A stretch of 64,000 nucleotides of DNA, taken from contig NZ_JSZE01000005.1 of assembly GCF_000802365.1 (NCBI RefSeq), forward strand, positions 15,001 through 79,000, read 5' to 3'. Numbering within the stretch: the stretch's first letter is position 1; every line of letters begins with the position of its first letter. Origin of the DNA: Xanthomonas cannabis pv. cannabis. GTDB lineage: Bacteria; Pseudomonadota; Gammaproteobacteria; Xanthomonadales; Xanthomonadaceae. A model generated the notes under the pieces. It made no database searches. It was not told where the DNA came from and saw nothing but the letters and a program-made list of their open reading frames with translations. Positions 1 through 9,566 of the stretch are shown here, in pieces. The position numbers were made by a program, and so were the translations under genes.

Positions 1-981
<981 letters not shown>

Positions 982-1137
982 AATTACATGTCCGAAGACA
1001 AATACTTTAGCTGCAGAAGTTCAACCACTGACAACTTATCGCTTGCAAAGCAATTAATATGTTGCTTTTTGATTAAACGTCTGCAAGATGGACAATCATC
1101 CTTCCTGCAGGCGTCCGCACAAATTACCTGCGCACAC

Positions 1138-1149
1138 TGTCAAAGAACA
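1138..1149 (-). promoter_or_regulatory. boxA-like antitermination element in the rRNA leader
   Basis: On the minus strand the sequence reads TGTTCTTTGACA, close to the bacterial rRNA boxA consensus (TGCTCTTTAACA) bound by NusB/S10. It lies about 155 nt upstream of the 16S 5' end and about 65 nt downstream of the last promoter, the usual leader position. Assignment rests on motif and position only. Confidence 0.6.
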
Positions 1150-1211
1150 TTGGGAAGTGGCCTCAGCGCCGTTCCCGTCAGCTTCGTCGTTTCCGTCGAA
1201 GCGAGCCGCCC

Positions 1212-1239
1212 ATTATAGCGGACTTTTTCTTGCCGTCAA
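1212..1239 (-). promoter_or_regulatory. rRNA promoter, copy proximal to 16S
   Basis: The minus strand reads TTGACG (1239-1234), a 16-bp spacer, then a perfect TATAAT (1217-1212). It is followed by the GC-rich discriminator GGGCGGCTCGC, the kind of sequence that makes rRNA promoters sensitive to ppGpp. It is the closest to consensus of three near-identical tandem promoters. Confidence 0.85.
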
Positions 1240-1307
1240 CACCTCATTTCGAGGAGGTTGACGCTGCTTCGTTTCGACCCGAAGGTTTTCTGCGAAGCGA
1301 GCCGGCC

Positions 1308-1335
1308 ATATTAGCAGGCTTTTCATCCTCGTCAA
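1308..1335 (-). promoter_or_regulatory. rRNA promoter, middle copy
   Basis: The minus strand reads TTGACG (1335-1330), a 16-bp spacer and TAATAT (1313-1308), then GGCCGGCTCGC. It has the same spacer length and almost the same spacer and discriminator sequence as the copy 96 bp downstream, so the unit appears duplicated. Confidence 0.8.
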
Positions 1336-1408
1336 CCCCTCGTGAAGAGGAAGTTGCCGCCGCTGCACTTCAATCCGCCGTAGCGTCTTTCCGTGTAGCG
1401 AGCCGCCC

Positions 1409-1436
1409 ATCATAGCCGGCTTTTTCGTTTCGTCAA
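1409..1436 (-). promoter_or_regulatory. rRNA promoter, distal copy
   Basis: The minus strand reads TTGACG (1436-1431), a 16-bp spacer and TATGAT (1414-1409), then GGGCGGCTCGC. It is the third member of the tandem set, 101 bp upstream of the middle copy. Its -10 hexamer is weaker than that of the proximal copy. Confidence 0.75.
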
Positions 1437-1549
1437 CACCTTAATTTCAAGGAGTTTTCGAACCCTTTCTGCTTTGGCGCCGTGTTTGCGGGCCGTTGCG
1501 TCGGGGGAGGCGAACTATATGCCCAGAGAACGGATTTGGGAAGGGTTTT

Positions 1550-1565
1550 GTGAAAAATTTTTCAC
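1550..1565. promoter_or_regulatory. 16-bp perfect AT-rich palindrome upstream of the rRNA promoters
   Basis: GTGAAAAATTTTTCAC is perfectly self-complementary. It lies about 115 bp upstream of the most distal rRNA -35 box, in an AT-rich patch within GC-rich DNA. Position and base composition fit an upstream activating site such as a Fis-type or other nucleoid-protein site, but no specific binding protein can be named from the sequence. The remainder of 1440-1719, up to the tyrS stop codon, shows nothing else recognisable. Confidence 0.4.
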
Positions 1566-1719
1566 TAAGCTGCCAAAAACTTGCGCTATGGCTCACTCAA
1601 CCCCGGATCAGCCTCTTGCACATCTACGAATTCACCCTCTCTATCTAATGGCGTGGTTCGTACAACCGTCGAGGTTGCCGCCCTACAGCAACCTCGAATC
1701 GCTCCAGGCCAGTCACGAG

Positions 1720-2931
1720 TCAGGCACTCACGAGCGACACCCGGGCGAAATTGCGTTTGCCCACCTGGATGACACCTTCGAAGCCGTGGGCGAAGACGCG
1801 GCTGGCATCTTCCATCACTTCGCCGTCGATCTTGACCGCGCGCTCCTTGAGCTTGCGGGTGGCTTCGGAATTGCTGGGCGTCAGGCCGGCGGCTGTCAGC
1901 AAGCTGGCGATGCGCAGGCCTTCGGCCGGCACGACCACTTCCTGTAGTGGCAATAGGCTGGTGTCGCCCTGCCCTGTCACTACGGCGTGCCAGCCGGCAA
2001 TGGCCTGCTCTGCGGTGGCCGCATCGTGGAAGCGCGTGGCCAGTTCGCGCGCCAGACGTAATTTGACCTCACGCGGGTGCAGCTCACCGGAGGCAACCTG
2101 TTCCTTCAGACGCGCGGCCTCGGCCATGCTGATCTCAAAGGACAGCAGGTCGATCCAGCGCCAGGTCAGCTCATCGCCGATCTTCATGGTCTTGGTGACG
2201 ATGTCGATGGCCGGTTCGTTGATGCCAATGTAGTTGCCCAGCGACTTGGACATCTTGGCCACGCCGTCCAGGCCTTCCAGCAGCGGCATGGTGATCACGA
2301 TCTGCGGCGCCTGGCCGTAGTGCTCCTGCAGGCCACGACCCATCAGCAGGTTGAACTTCTGATCGGTGCCGCCCAGCTCGACATCGGCTTTCAAGGCGAC
2401 CGAGTCGTAGCCCTGTACCAATGGATAGAGAAATTCGTGGATGGCGATCGGCTGCTGGCCGCCGAAGCGCTTGGCGAAGTCGTCGCGCTCGAGCATGCGC
2501 GCCACCGTGTGCTGGGCGGACAGCTTGATCATGTCCGCCGCGCTCATCTGGCCGAACCACTCGGAGTTGAAGCGCACTTCGGTGCGTTCGCGGTCCAGGA
2601 TCTTGAAGACCTGCTCCTCATACGTACGGGCATTGGCCAGCACGTCCTCGCGACTGAGCGGCTTGCGGGTGACGTTCTTGCCGCTCGGGTCGCCGATCAT
2701 GCCGGTGAAGTCACCGATCAGGAAGATGACCTGGTGCCCAAGCTGCTGGAACTGCCGCATCTTGTTGAGCAGCACGGTGTGGCCCAGGTGCAGGTCCGGC
2801 GCGGTGGGATCGAAGCCGGCCTTCACCCGCAGCGGCACGCCGGATTTCAGTCGCGCTTCGAGCTGATCGAGCTTGAGGATCTCTTCGGCGCCACGGCCGA
2901 TGAGTGCGAGGGATTCTTCGATAGTGGCCAA
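1720..2931 (-). CDS. tyrS: tyrosyl-tRNA synthetase
   Basis: Cytoplasmic class I aminoacyl-tRNA synthetase that charges tRNA-Tyr with tyrosine using ATP. The 403-aa product has the HIGH-type motif HLGH at residues 48-51 and a KMSKS loop at 226-230. An S4 RNA-binding domain occupies roughly the last 65 residues. Length and motif form fit the TyrRS branch in which HIGH reads HLGH, common in proteobacteria. The start is the first ATG with the conserved N-terminus. It is divergent from the M23 peptidase gene, and its 3' end faces the rRNA promoter region on the same strand, so the rRNA operon lies downstream of it. Confidence 0.97.
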   Translation of the reverse strand: MATIEESLALIGRGAEEILKLDQLEARLKSGVPLRVKAGFDPTAPDLHLGHTVLLNKMRQFQQLGHQVIFLIGDFTGMIGDPSGKNVTRKPLSREDVLANARTYEEQVFKILDRERTEVRFNSEWFGQMSAADMIKLSAQHTVARMLERDDFAKRFGGQQPIAIHEFLYPLVQGYDSVALKADVELGGTDQKFNLLMGRGLQEHYGQAPQIVITMPLLEGLDGVAKMSKSLGNYIGINEPAIDIVTKTMKIGDELTWRWIDLLSFEISMAEAARLKEQVASGELHPREVKLRLARELATRFHDAATAEQAIAGWHAVVTGQGDTSLLPLQEVVVPAEGLRIASLLTAAGLTPSNSEATRKLKERAVKIDGEVMEDASRVFAHGFEGVIQVGKRNFARVSLVSA

Positions 2932-3027
2932 CCACAGACTCCAGCGGCGCTTGCCGTCAAAAACGTGAATGATGTTAAACGCGGGTTAATTTCGCGCCAA
3001 GTGAAAATAATGAACAGGCTCAATGGT

Positions 3028-3056
3028 TTGACGCGCTGTTACAGGCTGTCTATGGT
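3028..3056 (+). promoter_or_regulatory. sigma-70-type promoter for the M23 peptidase gene
   Basis: TTGACG (3028-3033), a 17-bp spacer and TATGGT (3051-3056) lie 45 bp upstream of the peptidase start codon. The -35 and spacing are near consensus and the -10 is weaker. Predicted from sequence only. Confidence 0.45.
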
Positions 3057-3101
3057 ACCGGCGATTGGGCTCGCACTTCGAGCCAGCGAGGAATTTGAAC
3101 G

Positions 3102-4520
3102 ATGCAGAACTCAGAGCAGGGCCGTGCACGCAAGCGGCGCTTTCACGAACGCCTCCACGTCCTCCACGACACTGCACTGCATCGCAAGCTCAAGGCGCAT
3201 CTTCCGGCGGCCTTCAATGACCGTTGGACACGCCGCCATTGGATCCACGCCAGCCTGTTCGCCACCATCGGTGCGTTGGTGGCCACCATTGTGCCGGGCT
3301 TTTCCAACGCCATCGATACGCCACTTTCCAGTCATTCGACGCTGGCATTGCCGTTGCCGCCGCTGGTGCCCAGCCGCAAGCAACTGGCGCCAAGCACCGA
3401 TTGGGAGATTCTGCAGGTCAAGTCGGGCCAGACGCTGAGCACCTTGTTCGGCGAGCTGGGAATCCCGACGGCGGTGATGTATCAGGTACTGGCGCATCCG
3501 GGCACCAAGGAGGCGCTGACCAAACTGCGTCCCGGTACTGAAATTGCGTTTGACATGCCGACACCCGGCCAGCTGCGGGCGCTGCGCTTCGATCGCGATG
3601 ACAGCCACCGGGTGGAATTGCGCCTGCTGGGCGACAGCGTGCGCGAGCATGTGACCGAGCGGGCGACCACCACGCGCACGGTGGTGGCCAGCGGGGAGAT
3701 CAGCAGCTCGCTGTATGCCTCTGCCGGGAAATCCGGGCTGTCGCCGGCGGCGGTGGCGGTCATGACCGATGAAATCTTCAAGTACGACATCGACTTCGAT
3801 AAAGACCTGCAGCCGGGCGACCGTTTCAGTGTGGTGATGGACGAGACCTGGCGCGAAGGTGAGCGGATCAGCACCGGCGACATCCTGGCGGCGACCTTCA
3901 CCACCGGTGGCAAGACGTACACCGGCTTCCGCTTCGAGCGCGCCGGCAAGCCGGCCGAGTATTACGACATCACCGGCCGGCCCTTGAAGAAGAGCTTCAT
4001 CCGCATGCCGGTGGCTTATAGCCGGATCAGCTCCACCTTCGGTGCGCGCAAGCACCCGGTGCTGGGCACCATGCGCATGCACAAGGGCGTGGACTATGCG
4101 GCCGCTTCGGGCACGCCGATCATGGCGGCCGGCGATGCGCGGGTGGTGTTTGTCGGTACCCAGCGCGGCTACGGCAATGTGGTGATCCTGGACCACGGCA
4201 AGAACTACAGCACGCTGTACGGGCACATGTCGCGCTTCGGCAAGATCAAGGCCGGCCAGCGCATCAACCAGGGCACGGTGATCGGCTATGTCGGCATGAC
4301 CGGCCTGGCGACCGGCCCGCATCTGCATTACGAATTCCGCGTGGCCGGGCAGCAACGCAACCCGATGTCGGTGACGATGCCGCCGCCGGAGCCGCTGCAA
4401 GGTGCCGAGCTCGCGGCCTTCCGGGCGCAGACGGCGCCGGCCCTGGCGCGAATCGAAGGCATGGAAAAGTTGATCTATGCCGACGCCGCCAAGCCGGCCA
4501 AGGGCAAGTCGCGCGGTTGA
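3102..4520 (+). CDS. M23 family murein endopeptidase (MepM/YebA-like)
   Basis: Predicted membrane-anchored zinc metallopeptidase that cuts peptide cross-links in peptidoglycan. The 472-aa product has a basic cytoplasmic N-terminus, one transmembrane segment at about 47-70, an OapA/LysM-like segment starting near residue 100, a linker domain and a C-terminal M23 (LytM) domain. Metal ligands are visible as HxxxD (H327, D331) and HLH (H407-H409), so the enzyme should be active rather than a degenerate LytM activator. An AGGA ribosome-binding site precedes the ATG. It lies next to anmK, which acts on cell-wall breakdown products. MepM and NlpD-type activators share the domain; the intact ligands favour an endopeptidase. 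Confidence 0.9.
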   Translation: MQNSEQGRARKRRFHERLHVLHDTALHRKLKAHLPAAFNDRWTRRHWIHASLFATIGALVATIVPGFSNAIDTPLSSHSTLALPLPPLVPSRKQLAPSTDWEILQVKSGQTLSTLFGELGIPTAVMYQVLAHPGTKEALTKLRPGTEIAFDMPTPGQLRALRFDRDDSHRVELRLLGDSVREHVTERATTTRTVVASGEISSSLYASAGKSGLSPAAVAVMTDEIFKYDIDFDKDLQPGDRFSVVMDETWREGERISTGDILAATFTTGGKTYTGFRFERAGKPAEYYDITGRPLKKSFIRMPVAYSRISSTFGARKHPVLGTMRMHKGVDYAAASGTPIMAAGDARVVFVGTQRGYGNVVILDHGKNYSTLYGHMSRFGKIKAGQRINQGTVIGYVGMTGLATGPHLHYEFRVAGQQRNPMSVTMPPPEPLQGAELAAFRAQTAPALARIEGMEKLIYADAAKPAKGKSRG

Positions 4521-4901
4521 GCGGCTGCGGCCAGGCAACCGAGGCAGTTGCTGCAACGGTGACGCGGCGCGGGCCGCGCAGAACGCCGACCACTGTATGC
4601 GGTCACGCTGGGTGGCTGATCCATCCGCAGCCACCGTTGTGGTCTGCTGGGTGTCGTAAGCGCCAGTAGCTCCCACACCCTGCCTTGGTCTCACTGCCGT
4701 CCGTTACTGCGATAGGTGCGGTGGCCGGAGAGGCCTGAGATCTGCGGGGAAACTGCGCGCCGCCGTGGCCCTGGCGGCACGCGTCCCGGTAGTGAGGTCC
4801 GGTGGCGACGCGGGTATCGCGCATCAGTGGCGCGCGCGAGACCGGTTGACGGACCTGGCCCGGCTGCACAAGCTGGCCGACCGTGCATCTCTGGCTTCGG
4901 C
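4521..4901. other. intergenic, no gene recognised
   Basis: No convincing coding region. An 8-bp hairpin (GGTGGCTG / CAGCCACC, 4611-4635) could cap the upstream transcript, but it lacks a U-tract. The anmK reading frame stays open leftward to 4716, but that extension has no family similarity I recognise. Confidence 0.4.
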
Positions 4902-6035
4902 ATGTCTGTCCTGGAACGCGTTGACTCTCCGCTCTATCTTGGCCTGATGTCGGGCACCAGCGCCGATGGCATCGATGCGGCCCTGGTGCGTTTTGCCGAT
5001 GACAGCCACCGCCGCTGCGAACTGGTTGCGGGCACGACCGTGCCATGGGCGCCGCCGCTGCGCGCTGCCCTGATCGCACTAGGCCAGGGCGCCGAGACGG
5101 TGGCCATCGATGCACTGGGGGAACTGGATGCGCAGGTGGGGCTGGCCTTTGCGGACGCCGCCAACCGGTTGATCGCAGAGAGCGGCGTTGCGCGGCAACA
5201 TATCCGCGCGATCGGCTCGCATGGGCAGACCATCCGCCACCGGCCCAAGGCCGACCCGGCCTTTACCTGGCAGATCGGCGATACCAGCCGGATTGCCGAG
5301 CATACCGGCATCACCACGGTGGCCGATTTCCGCCGCCGCGACGTGGCCGCCGGTGGCCAGGGCGCGCCGCTGATGCCGGCCTTTCACGTGGCCATGCTGG
5401 GTGCGGGCGATGAGGATCGCGCGGTACTCAACCTGGGCGGCATCGGCAACCTGACGCTGATTCCGCGCGATGGCACGGTACGGGGCTTCGACACCGGGCC
5501 GGCCAATGCGTTGCTGGACAGCTGGTGTCAGCAGCACCGCGGCACGGCCTTCGATGCCGATGGCCTGTTTGCTGCCAGTGGGCACGTCGATTCGGTCCTG
5601 CTGCAGGCACTGCTGACCGACCCGTGGTTTGCGTTGGCACCACCAAAGAGCACCGGGCGCGAGCAGTTCCATCTGGCCTGGGTCCGGGAGGCGATGGGCA
5701 GCACGGCGCTGCAGGCGGCAGATGTGCAGGCGACCTTGCTGGAACTCACGGCGGCCACGGTGGCCGAGGCCTTGCTGCGGCTGCAGCCGCAGACCCGGCG
5801 CGTGCTGGTGTGCGGCGGCGGCGTACGCAACCCGGTGTTGATGGCCCGCCTGGCAGCCCGGTTGCCAGGCGTGGTGGTGGAATCCAGCGCGCGGCACGGG
5901 CTGGATCCGGACTATCTGGAAGCGATGGGTTTTGCCTGGCTGGCGGCCGAACTGCTGGCCGGACGCCCGGCCAATCTGCCCTCGGTGACTGGGGCTGCGG
6001 GGCCACGGCTGCTGGGGGCGATCTATCCGGCGTAA
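4902..6035 (+). CDS. anmK: anhydro-N-acetylmuramic acid kinase
   Basis: Converts 1,6-anhydro-MurNAc plus ATP to MurNAc-6-phosphate in the cytoplasm, a step of peptidoglycan recycling. The 377-aa length is normal for AnmK. The N-terminal motif [13 protein letters not shown] (about 14-26) is the family hallmark, and [21 protein letters not shown] and [10 protein letters not shown] are the expected ATPase/sugar-kinase motifs. I chose the ATG at 4902 because it puts the hallmark at the usual distance from the N-terminus. The gene follows an M23 endopeptidase, and an AmpG-like permease lies 0.6 kb away on the other strand, which supports a recycling role. Confidence 0.96.
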   Translation: MSVLERVDSPLYLGLMSGTSADGIDAALVRFADDSHRRCELVAGTTVPWAPPLRAALIALGQGAETVAIDALGELDAQVGLAFADAANRLIAESGVARQHIRAIGSHGQTIRHRPKADPAFTWQIGDTSRIAEHTGITTVADFRRRDVAAGGQGAPLMPAFHVAMLGAGDEDRAVLNLGGIGNLTLIPRDGTVRGFDTGPANALLDSWCQQHRGTAFDADGLFAASGHVDSVLLQALLTDPWFALAPPKSTGREQFHLAWVREAMGSTALQAADVQATLLELTAATVAEALLRLQPQTRRVLVCGGGVRNPVLMARLAARLPGVVVESSARHGLDPDYLEAMGFAWLAAELLAGRPANLPSVTGAAGPRLLGAIYPA

Positions 6036-6279
6036 GCGCAACAGCGGGCCGAACGGCCGCGCCGCTCGCCGGTGGTGGCTGCTTGCGCAGGTGCATGCAT
6101 GGTGTGTCGACCGGCGCTGCCGCTGGACCGGACTACGGTTGACGCGGCAAGCCGCTGGCGATGGTCTGCGTGAACTGCGCGAGCGGCCGGCAGGCAGACT
6201 CCTCGTCAGCGCTATCGCCGATCGTCCGTCTTCCGGGTCGGCGCCGGATGGTCCGCGCCAGCACCACCGGCATCCGCTG

Positions 6280-6507
6280 TCAGGGGTTGTTGCCCGCCGG
6301 CAGCGCCTTGAGCGCGGCGATCGCTTCGGCCAGGGCATCGACCTCCGGATGCTGCAGGCCACCGGTGACTTCATATTCGCTGGCGAACAGGCCTTGTTCG
6401 AGCAGATGCATGACGGTCTGGTGCTGGGTCCAGCCACGTGCGACGGAAATGCGACGGATGCGGTCTACCAGCACCGGGTCGATGTCACGCAATACCAGAT
6501 CGGTCAT
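6280..6507 (-). CDS. small conserved hypothetical, ribbon-helix-helix-like
   Basis: A 75-aa ORF starting MTDLVLRDIDP with a good ribosome-binding site (AAGGAAT) 5' of the ATG at 6507. The N-terminal pattern (a strand containing LVLRDIDP, then a helix with VDRIRRISVARGW, then a second helix) resembles the ribbon-helix-helix fold of Arc/MetJ-type DNA-binding proteins and antitoxins. No toxin gene adjoins it. The start at 6507 was preferred over longer upstream starts because of the ribosome-binding site. Function is not established; a DNA-binding role is inference. Confidence 0.6.
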   Translation of the reverse strand: MTDLVLRDIDPVLVDRIRRISVARGWTQHQTVMHLLEQGLFASEYEVTGGLQHPEVDALAEAIAALKALPAGNNP

Positions 6508-6586
6508 GCTTATTCCTTGTCTGCGAGGCACCGTCCCCTCGGCGCGTCGAGCGATCATCCCGTAACGATGGGGCGGCCCACAACGA

Positions 6587-7954
6587 TTACACGACAGCCG
6601 TCTGCCGGCGCTGCTGCAGGATCAGCATCCCGCACAAGACCACAACCGGAATCGCAACTAGCGCGGTCCCGATAAAGAACAAGGCGTAGCCTTCCATCAA
6701 CGTTCGCCCCTGCGTCAAGACCTGCACCGACCATCCAGAAAAGCCTTTCAGGGCTTTGCCAGGCATGGCGTAGAACGAACTCAATAAGGCGTACTGGGTT
6801 GCGGTATAGCCAATACTGGTCAGGCTGGACATGTACGCGATCAACGCGGTGCCGGCAAAGCCATTGGCAAAATTGTCGATCGCCATTGCTACTGCGAATT
6901 TGGTTGTGTCCGGACCAACATAGGCCAGCCAGGCAAATGCCAAATTTGAACAAGGTCCAAGTACCGCACCGGCCATCAGGGTCACCAAAACACCCCAACG
7001 CACTGACACTAAGCCAGCCGCCGCGATGCCGATGAAGGTCGCCACCAGACCCACCGATCCGCGGATGGTGCCGACGGTGTCTTCAGACAAGCCAAGGTCG
7101 ACGTAGAACGGGTTTGCCATTGGCCCCATCACGAAGTCGGCCATGCGGTAAACACTGATGGCCACCAGGATCAGGATGGCGCCGCCACGATGTTCGCGGA
7201 CGAATGCCAGAAATGGCCCGGCGATCGCGTCGAATAACCCTCCAGGCGTCCACAGTGACGCAGCCCGCGTCTTCACGGCGACCGCTTCGCGGGCCGGCTC
7301 TCGGGCCATGGTGACGGCGACCACGCCCAGCACCATCAGGGCGGCCATCACTTCATAGGACATCTGCCAGCCGACACGTGCGGCGATGATCAAGATCAGA
7401 GCATCGGTAACTAGCAGGGCCGAGCGATAGCCCAGTGCAGAAGCGGACGTGAGCAGGCCGAGCTGTTCACTGTTGTCGGCACTCTCGATGCGCCAGGCGT
7501 CAATGACGATGTCCTGCGTGGCCGAGGCGAAGGCAACCACCACCGCCGCCGCCCCAAAGACCACCAGGTGCTCCCAGACGATACCCATCACGAGCACCTC
7601 ACCGCCCTTGGGCTGAACCAGCGCCATGCCAATCAGGCCTATCGCCACGATCGCCTGCGATAACAGCATCCAGCCGCGGCGTCGGCCCAACCGGCCCAAC
7701 AGCGGCACGTCCGTCTTGTCGACAATCGGTGCCCATAAAAACTTCATGGTGTAGGCCAGACCCACCCAGGACAGGAACCCGATCGTGCCTAGATCGATGC
7801 CTTCCTTGCGCATCCAGAAGCCGAGGGTGTTGCCCACCAGATACAGCGGCAGGCCGGAACTGAAGCCCAGCAGCAACATCGCCAGCACTTTGCGCTGGCG
7901 AAGGTTGTTCAGCACTTGCTGCCAGCGTCGGCGCGGTTTGGCGGTCTCACTCAC
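6587..7954 (-). CDS. ampG: AmpG-family muropeptide permease (MFS)
   Basis: Inner-membrane major facilitator predicted to import anhydro-muropeptides for cell-wall recycling. The ~455-aa protein is strongly hydrophobic, with 12 or more transmembrane segments. It begins with a basic segment and an AmpG-typical first helix (LLLGFSSGLPLYLVGNTLGF). The probable start is GTG at 7954, inside a GTGA that overlaps the stop of the exonuclease gene by 4 nt, so the two are translationally coupled; an upstream start would read far into that gene. In related bacteria AmpG activity governs beta-lactamase induction. Substrate is inferred from family and from the nearby anmK. Confidence 0.88.
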   Translation of the reverse strand: MSETAKPRRRWQQVLNNLRQRKVLAMLLLGFSSGLPLYLVGNTLGFWMRKEGIDLGTIGFLSWVGLAYTMKFLWAPIVDKTDVPLLGRLGRRRGWMLLSQAIVAIGLIGMALVQPKGGEVLVMGIVWEHLVVFGAAAVVVAFASATQDIVIDAWRIESADNSEQLGLLTSASALGYRSALLVTDALILIIAARVGWQMSYEVMAALMVLGVVAVTMAREPAREAVAVKTRAASLWTPGGLFDAIAGPFLAFVREHRGGAILILVAISVYRMADFVMGPMANPFYVDLGLSEDTVGTIRGSVGLVATFIGIAAAGLVSVRWGVLVTLMAGAVLGPCSNLAFAWLAYVGPDTTKFAVAMAIDNFANGFAGTALIAYMSSLTSIGYTATQYALLSSFYAMPGKALKGFSGWSVQVLTQGRTLMEGYALFFIGTALVAIPVVVLCGMLILQQRRQTAVV

Positions 7955-8751
7955 AGCGCGTAATCCACGATGTAAGGCGCGTGATCGGAAAAGCGCTGCT
8001 CGCGATAGATCGCGCAGGCCTGCAGTGCCTCGCGCAGGCCAGGGGTGACCAATTGATAGTCGATGCGCCACCCCACGTTGTTGGCGCGCGCCGCGCCGCG
8101 GTTGCTCCACCAGGTGTAGTCCTGGCCTTGCGGGTGCAGGACGCGGTAGCTATCGACCCAGCCGCGGCCTTCGGCGGCGTTGGCGTCGTCTGCCGCGTCG
8201 GCGCACAGGCCGTTGAGCCAGTCGCGCTCGGGCGGCAGGCAACCGGAATTCTTCTGGTTGGACTTCCAGTTCTTGATGTCCAGCGCAGTACGCACGATGT
8301 TCCAGTCGCCGCACAACACGTACTGGCGGCCGCTGGCCAGCCACTCGTCCAGGATCGGCCGCAGCCATTCCATCACCTGGAACTTGTAGCCCTGGCGCAG
8401 CTCGCCCGAAGAGCCGGACGGGATATAGAAAGAGACCACGCTGAGGTTGCCGAAGCGCGCCTCGATGTACCGGCCTTCTTCGTCGAACTCGGGCCAGCCC
8501 AGGGCGGTGCGCACTTCGTCGGGTTCGCGCCTGGCATAGATCGCCACACCGCTATAGCCCTTCTTGGTGCTGGCATCGCGAAACCAGGCCTTGTAACCGG
8601 CCGGCAAGAATTCCGGCCCGGCCAGCTGATGCTCCTGCGCCTTGGTCTCCTGGATGCACAGCACGTCGGCATCCTGGGTGGCGAACCAGTCGAAGAACCC
8701 CTTGCTGGCGGCCGAGCGCAGGCCGTTGGCATTGAAACTGATGATGCGCAT
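7951..8751 (-). CDS. xthA: exodeoxyribonuclease III family protein
   Basis: Endonuclease/exonuclease/phosphatase-fold protein acting at abasic sites and 3' DNA blocks in base-excision repair. The 266-aa length is typical. Motifs visible are the N-terminal strand MRIISFNANGLRSA, the metal-binding QETK near residue 35, and C-terminal FSDHAPYIVDY with the catalytic Asp-His. The start is the ATG giving the family N-terminus; longer in-frame upstream sequence runs into pyrE and the intergenic repeat. Some relatives serve as the catabolite regulator Crc in pseudomonads, but the intact catalytic residues favour a nuclease. It overlaps the downstream ampG by 4 nt and is divergent from pyrE. Confidence 0.92.
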   Translation of the reverse strand: MRIISFNANGLRSAASKGFFDWFATQDADVLCIQETKAQEHQLAGPEFLPAGYKAWFRDASTKKGYSGVAIYARREPDEVRTALGWPEFDEEGRYIEARFGNLSVVSFYIPSGSSGELRQGYKFQVMEWLRPILDEWLASGRQYVLCGDWNIVRTALDIKNWKSNQKNSGCLPPERDWLNGLCADAADDANAAEGRGWVDSYRVLHPQGQDYTWWSNRGAARANNVGWRIDYQLVTPGLREALQACAIYREQRFSDHAPYIVDYAL

Positions 8752-8763
8752 GGATGAGGAGCC

Positions 8764-8858
8764 GGGATTCGGGAATGGGAATTGGAGATTCGTGAAAGCG
8801 TACCGCATCAGCGGATGCCGCAAGGCGCGACCGGCTATGCTTTCCAATCCCGAATCCC
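8764..8858. repeat. GGGATTCGGGAAT-type inverted repeat between xthA and pyrE
   Basis: GGGATTCGGGAATGGGAATT (8764-8783) is matched in inverted orientation by TCCAATCCCGAATCCC (8843-8858). The pair fills most of the 127-bp divergent intergenic space. Related sequence occurs at 57718-57745 and 63379-63445, so this is a dispersed family. Confidence 0.65.
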
Positions 8859-8878
8859 TACTCCCCAATCTCGTCACC

Positions 8879-9544
8879 ATGACCAACCACCGCACCCGTT
8901 TCCTGCAGCTGGCCCTGGGCGCCGATGCCCTGCGCTTTGGCGAGTTCACGCTCAAGTCCGGGCGCGTCAGCCCGTACTTCTTCAATGCTGGGCGGTTCGA
9001 TTCCGGGGTCAAGACCGCGGAACTGGCGCACTGCTACGCCGATGCGATCGATGCGGCCGGCGTGGAGTTCGACCTGCTGTTCGGCCCGGCCTACAAGGGC
9101 ATCCCGCTGGCCACCGCACTGGCCTGTGCCTATGCCGGGCGTGGGCGTGGGCGTGACCTGCCGCTGGCGTTCAACCGCAAGGAGGCCAAGGACCATGGCG
9201 AAGGCGGCACCCTGATCGGCGCGCCGCTGGCCGGGCGCAAGGTACTGATCGTGGACGACGTGATCACCGCCGGCACCGCCATCCGCGAGGCCCAGGGCAT
9301 CATTCGCGCCGCTGGCGGTACGCCGTCGGGCATCGTGGTGGCGCTGGACCGGCAGGAGATCGCCTCCGAGCAGGATCGCCGGTCGGCGGCGCAGGCGGTG
9401 GCGGCCGAGGCCGGTATTCCGGTGATCGCAGTGGCCAACCTCGCCGATCTGCTTGCTTTTGCGGAAGGAAACGCCGACCTTGTCGGCTACCGGGAACCGC
9501 TGCTGGCCTATCGAGGCCGCTACGGAACCGACACCACAGGCTGA
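8879..9544 (+). CDS. pyrE: orotate phosphoribosyltransferase
   Basis: Cytoplasmic enzyme of de novo pyrimidine synthesis that joins orotate to PRPP to give orotidine 5'-phosphate. The 221-aa product has the PRPP-binding signature VLIVDDVITAGTAIREA, a nearby NRKEAKDHGEGG catalytic loop, and the N-terminal FGEFTLKSGRVSPYFFNAG segment typical of PyrE. The ATG at 8879 gives the family N-terminus; an upstream start at 8642 would overlap the divergent exonuclease gene. The next gene follows after 22 bp. Confidence 0.97.
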   Translation: MTNHRTRFLQLALGADALRFGEFTLKSGRVSPYFFNAGRFDSGVKTAELAHCYADAIDAAGVEFDLLFGPAYKGIPLATALACAYAGRGRGRDLPLAFNRKEAKDHGEGGTLIGAPLAGRKVLIVDDVITAGTAIREAQGIIRAAGGTPSGIVVALDRQEIASEQDRRSAAQAVAAEAGIPVIAVANLADLLAFAEGNADLVGYREPLLAYRGRYGTDTTG

Positions 9545-9566
9545 CGGCAGGCGACAGGGGGCTGCG

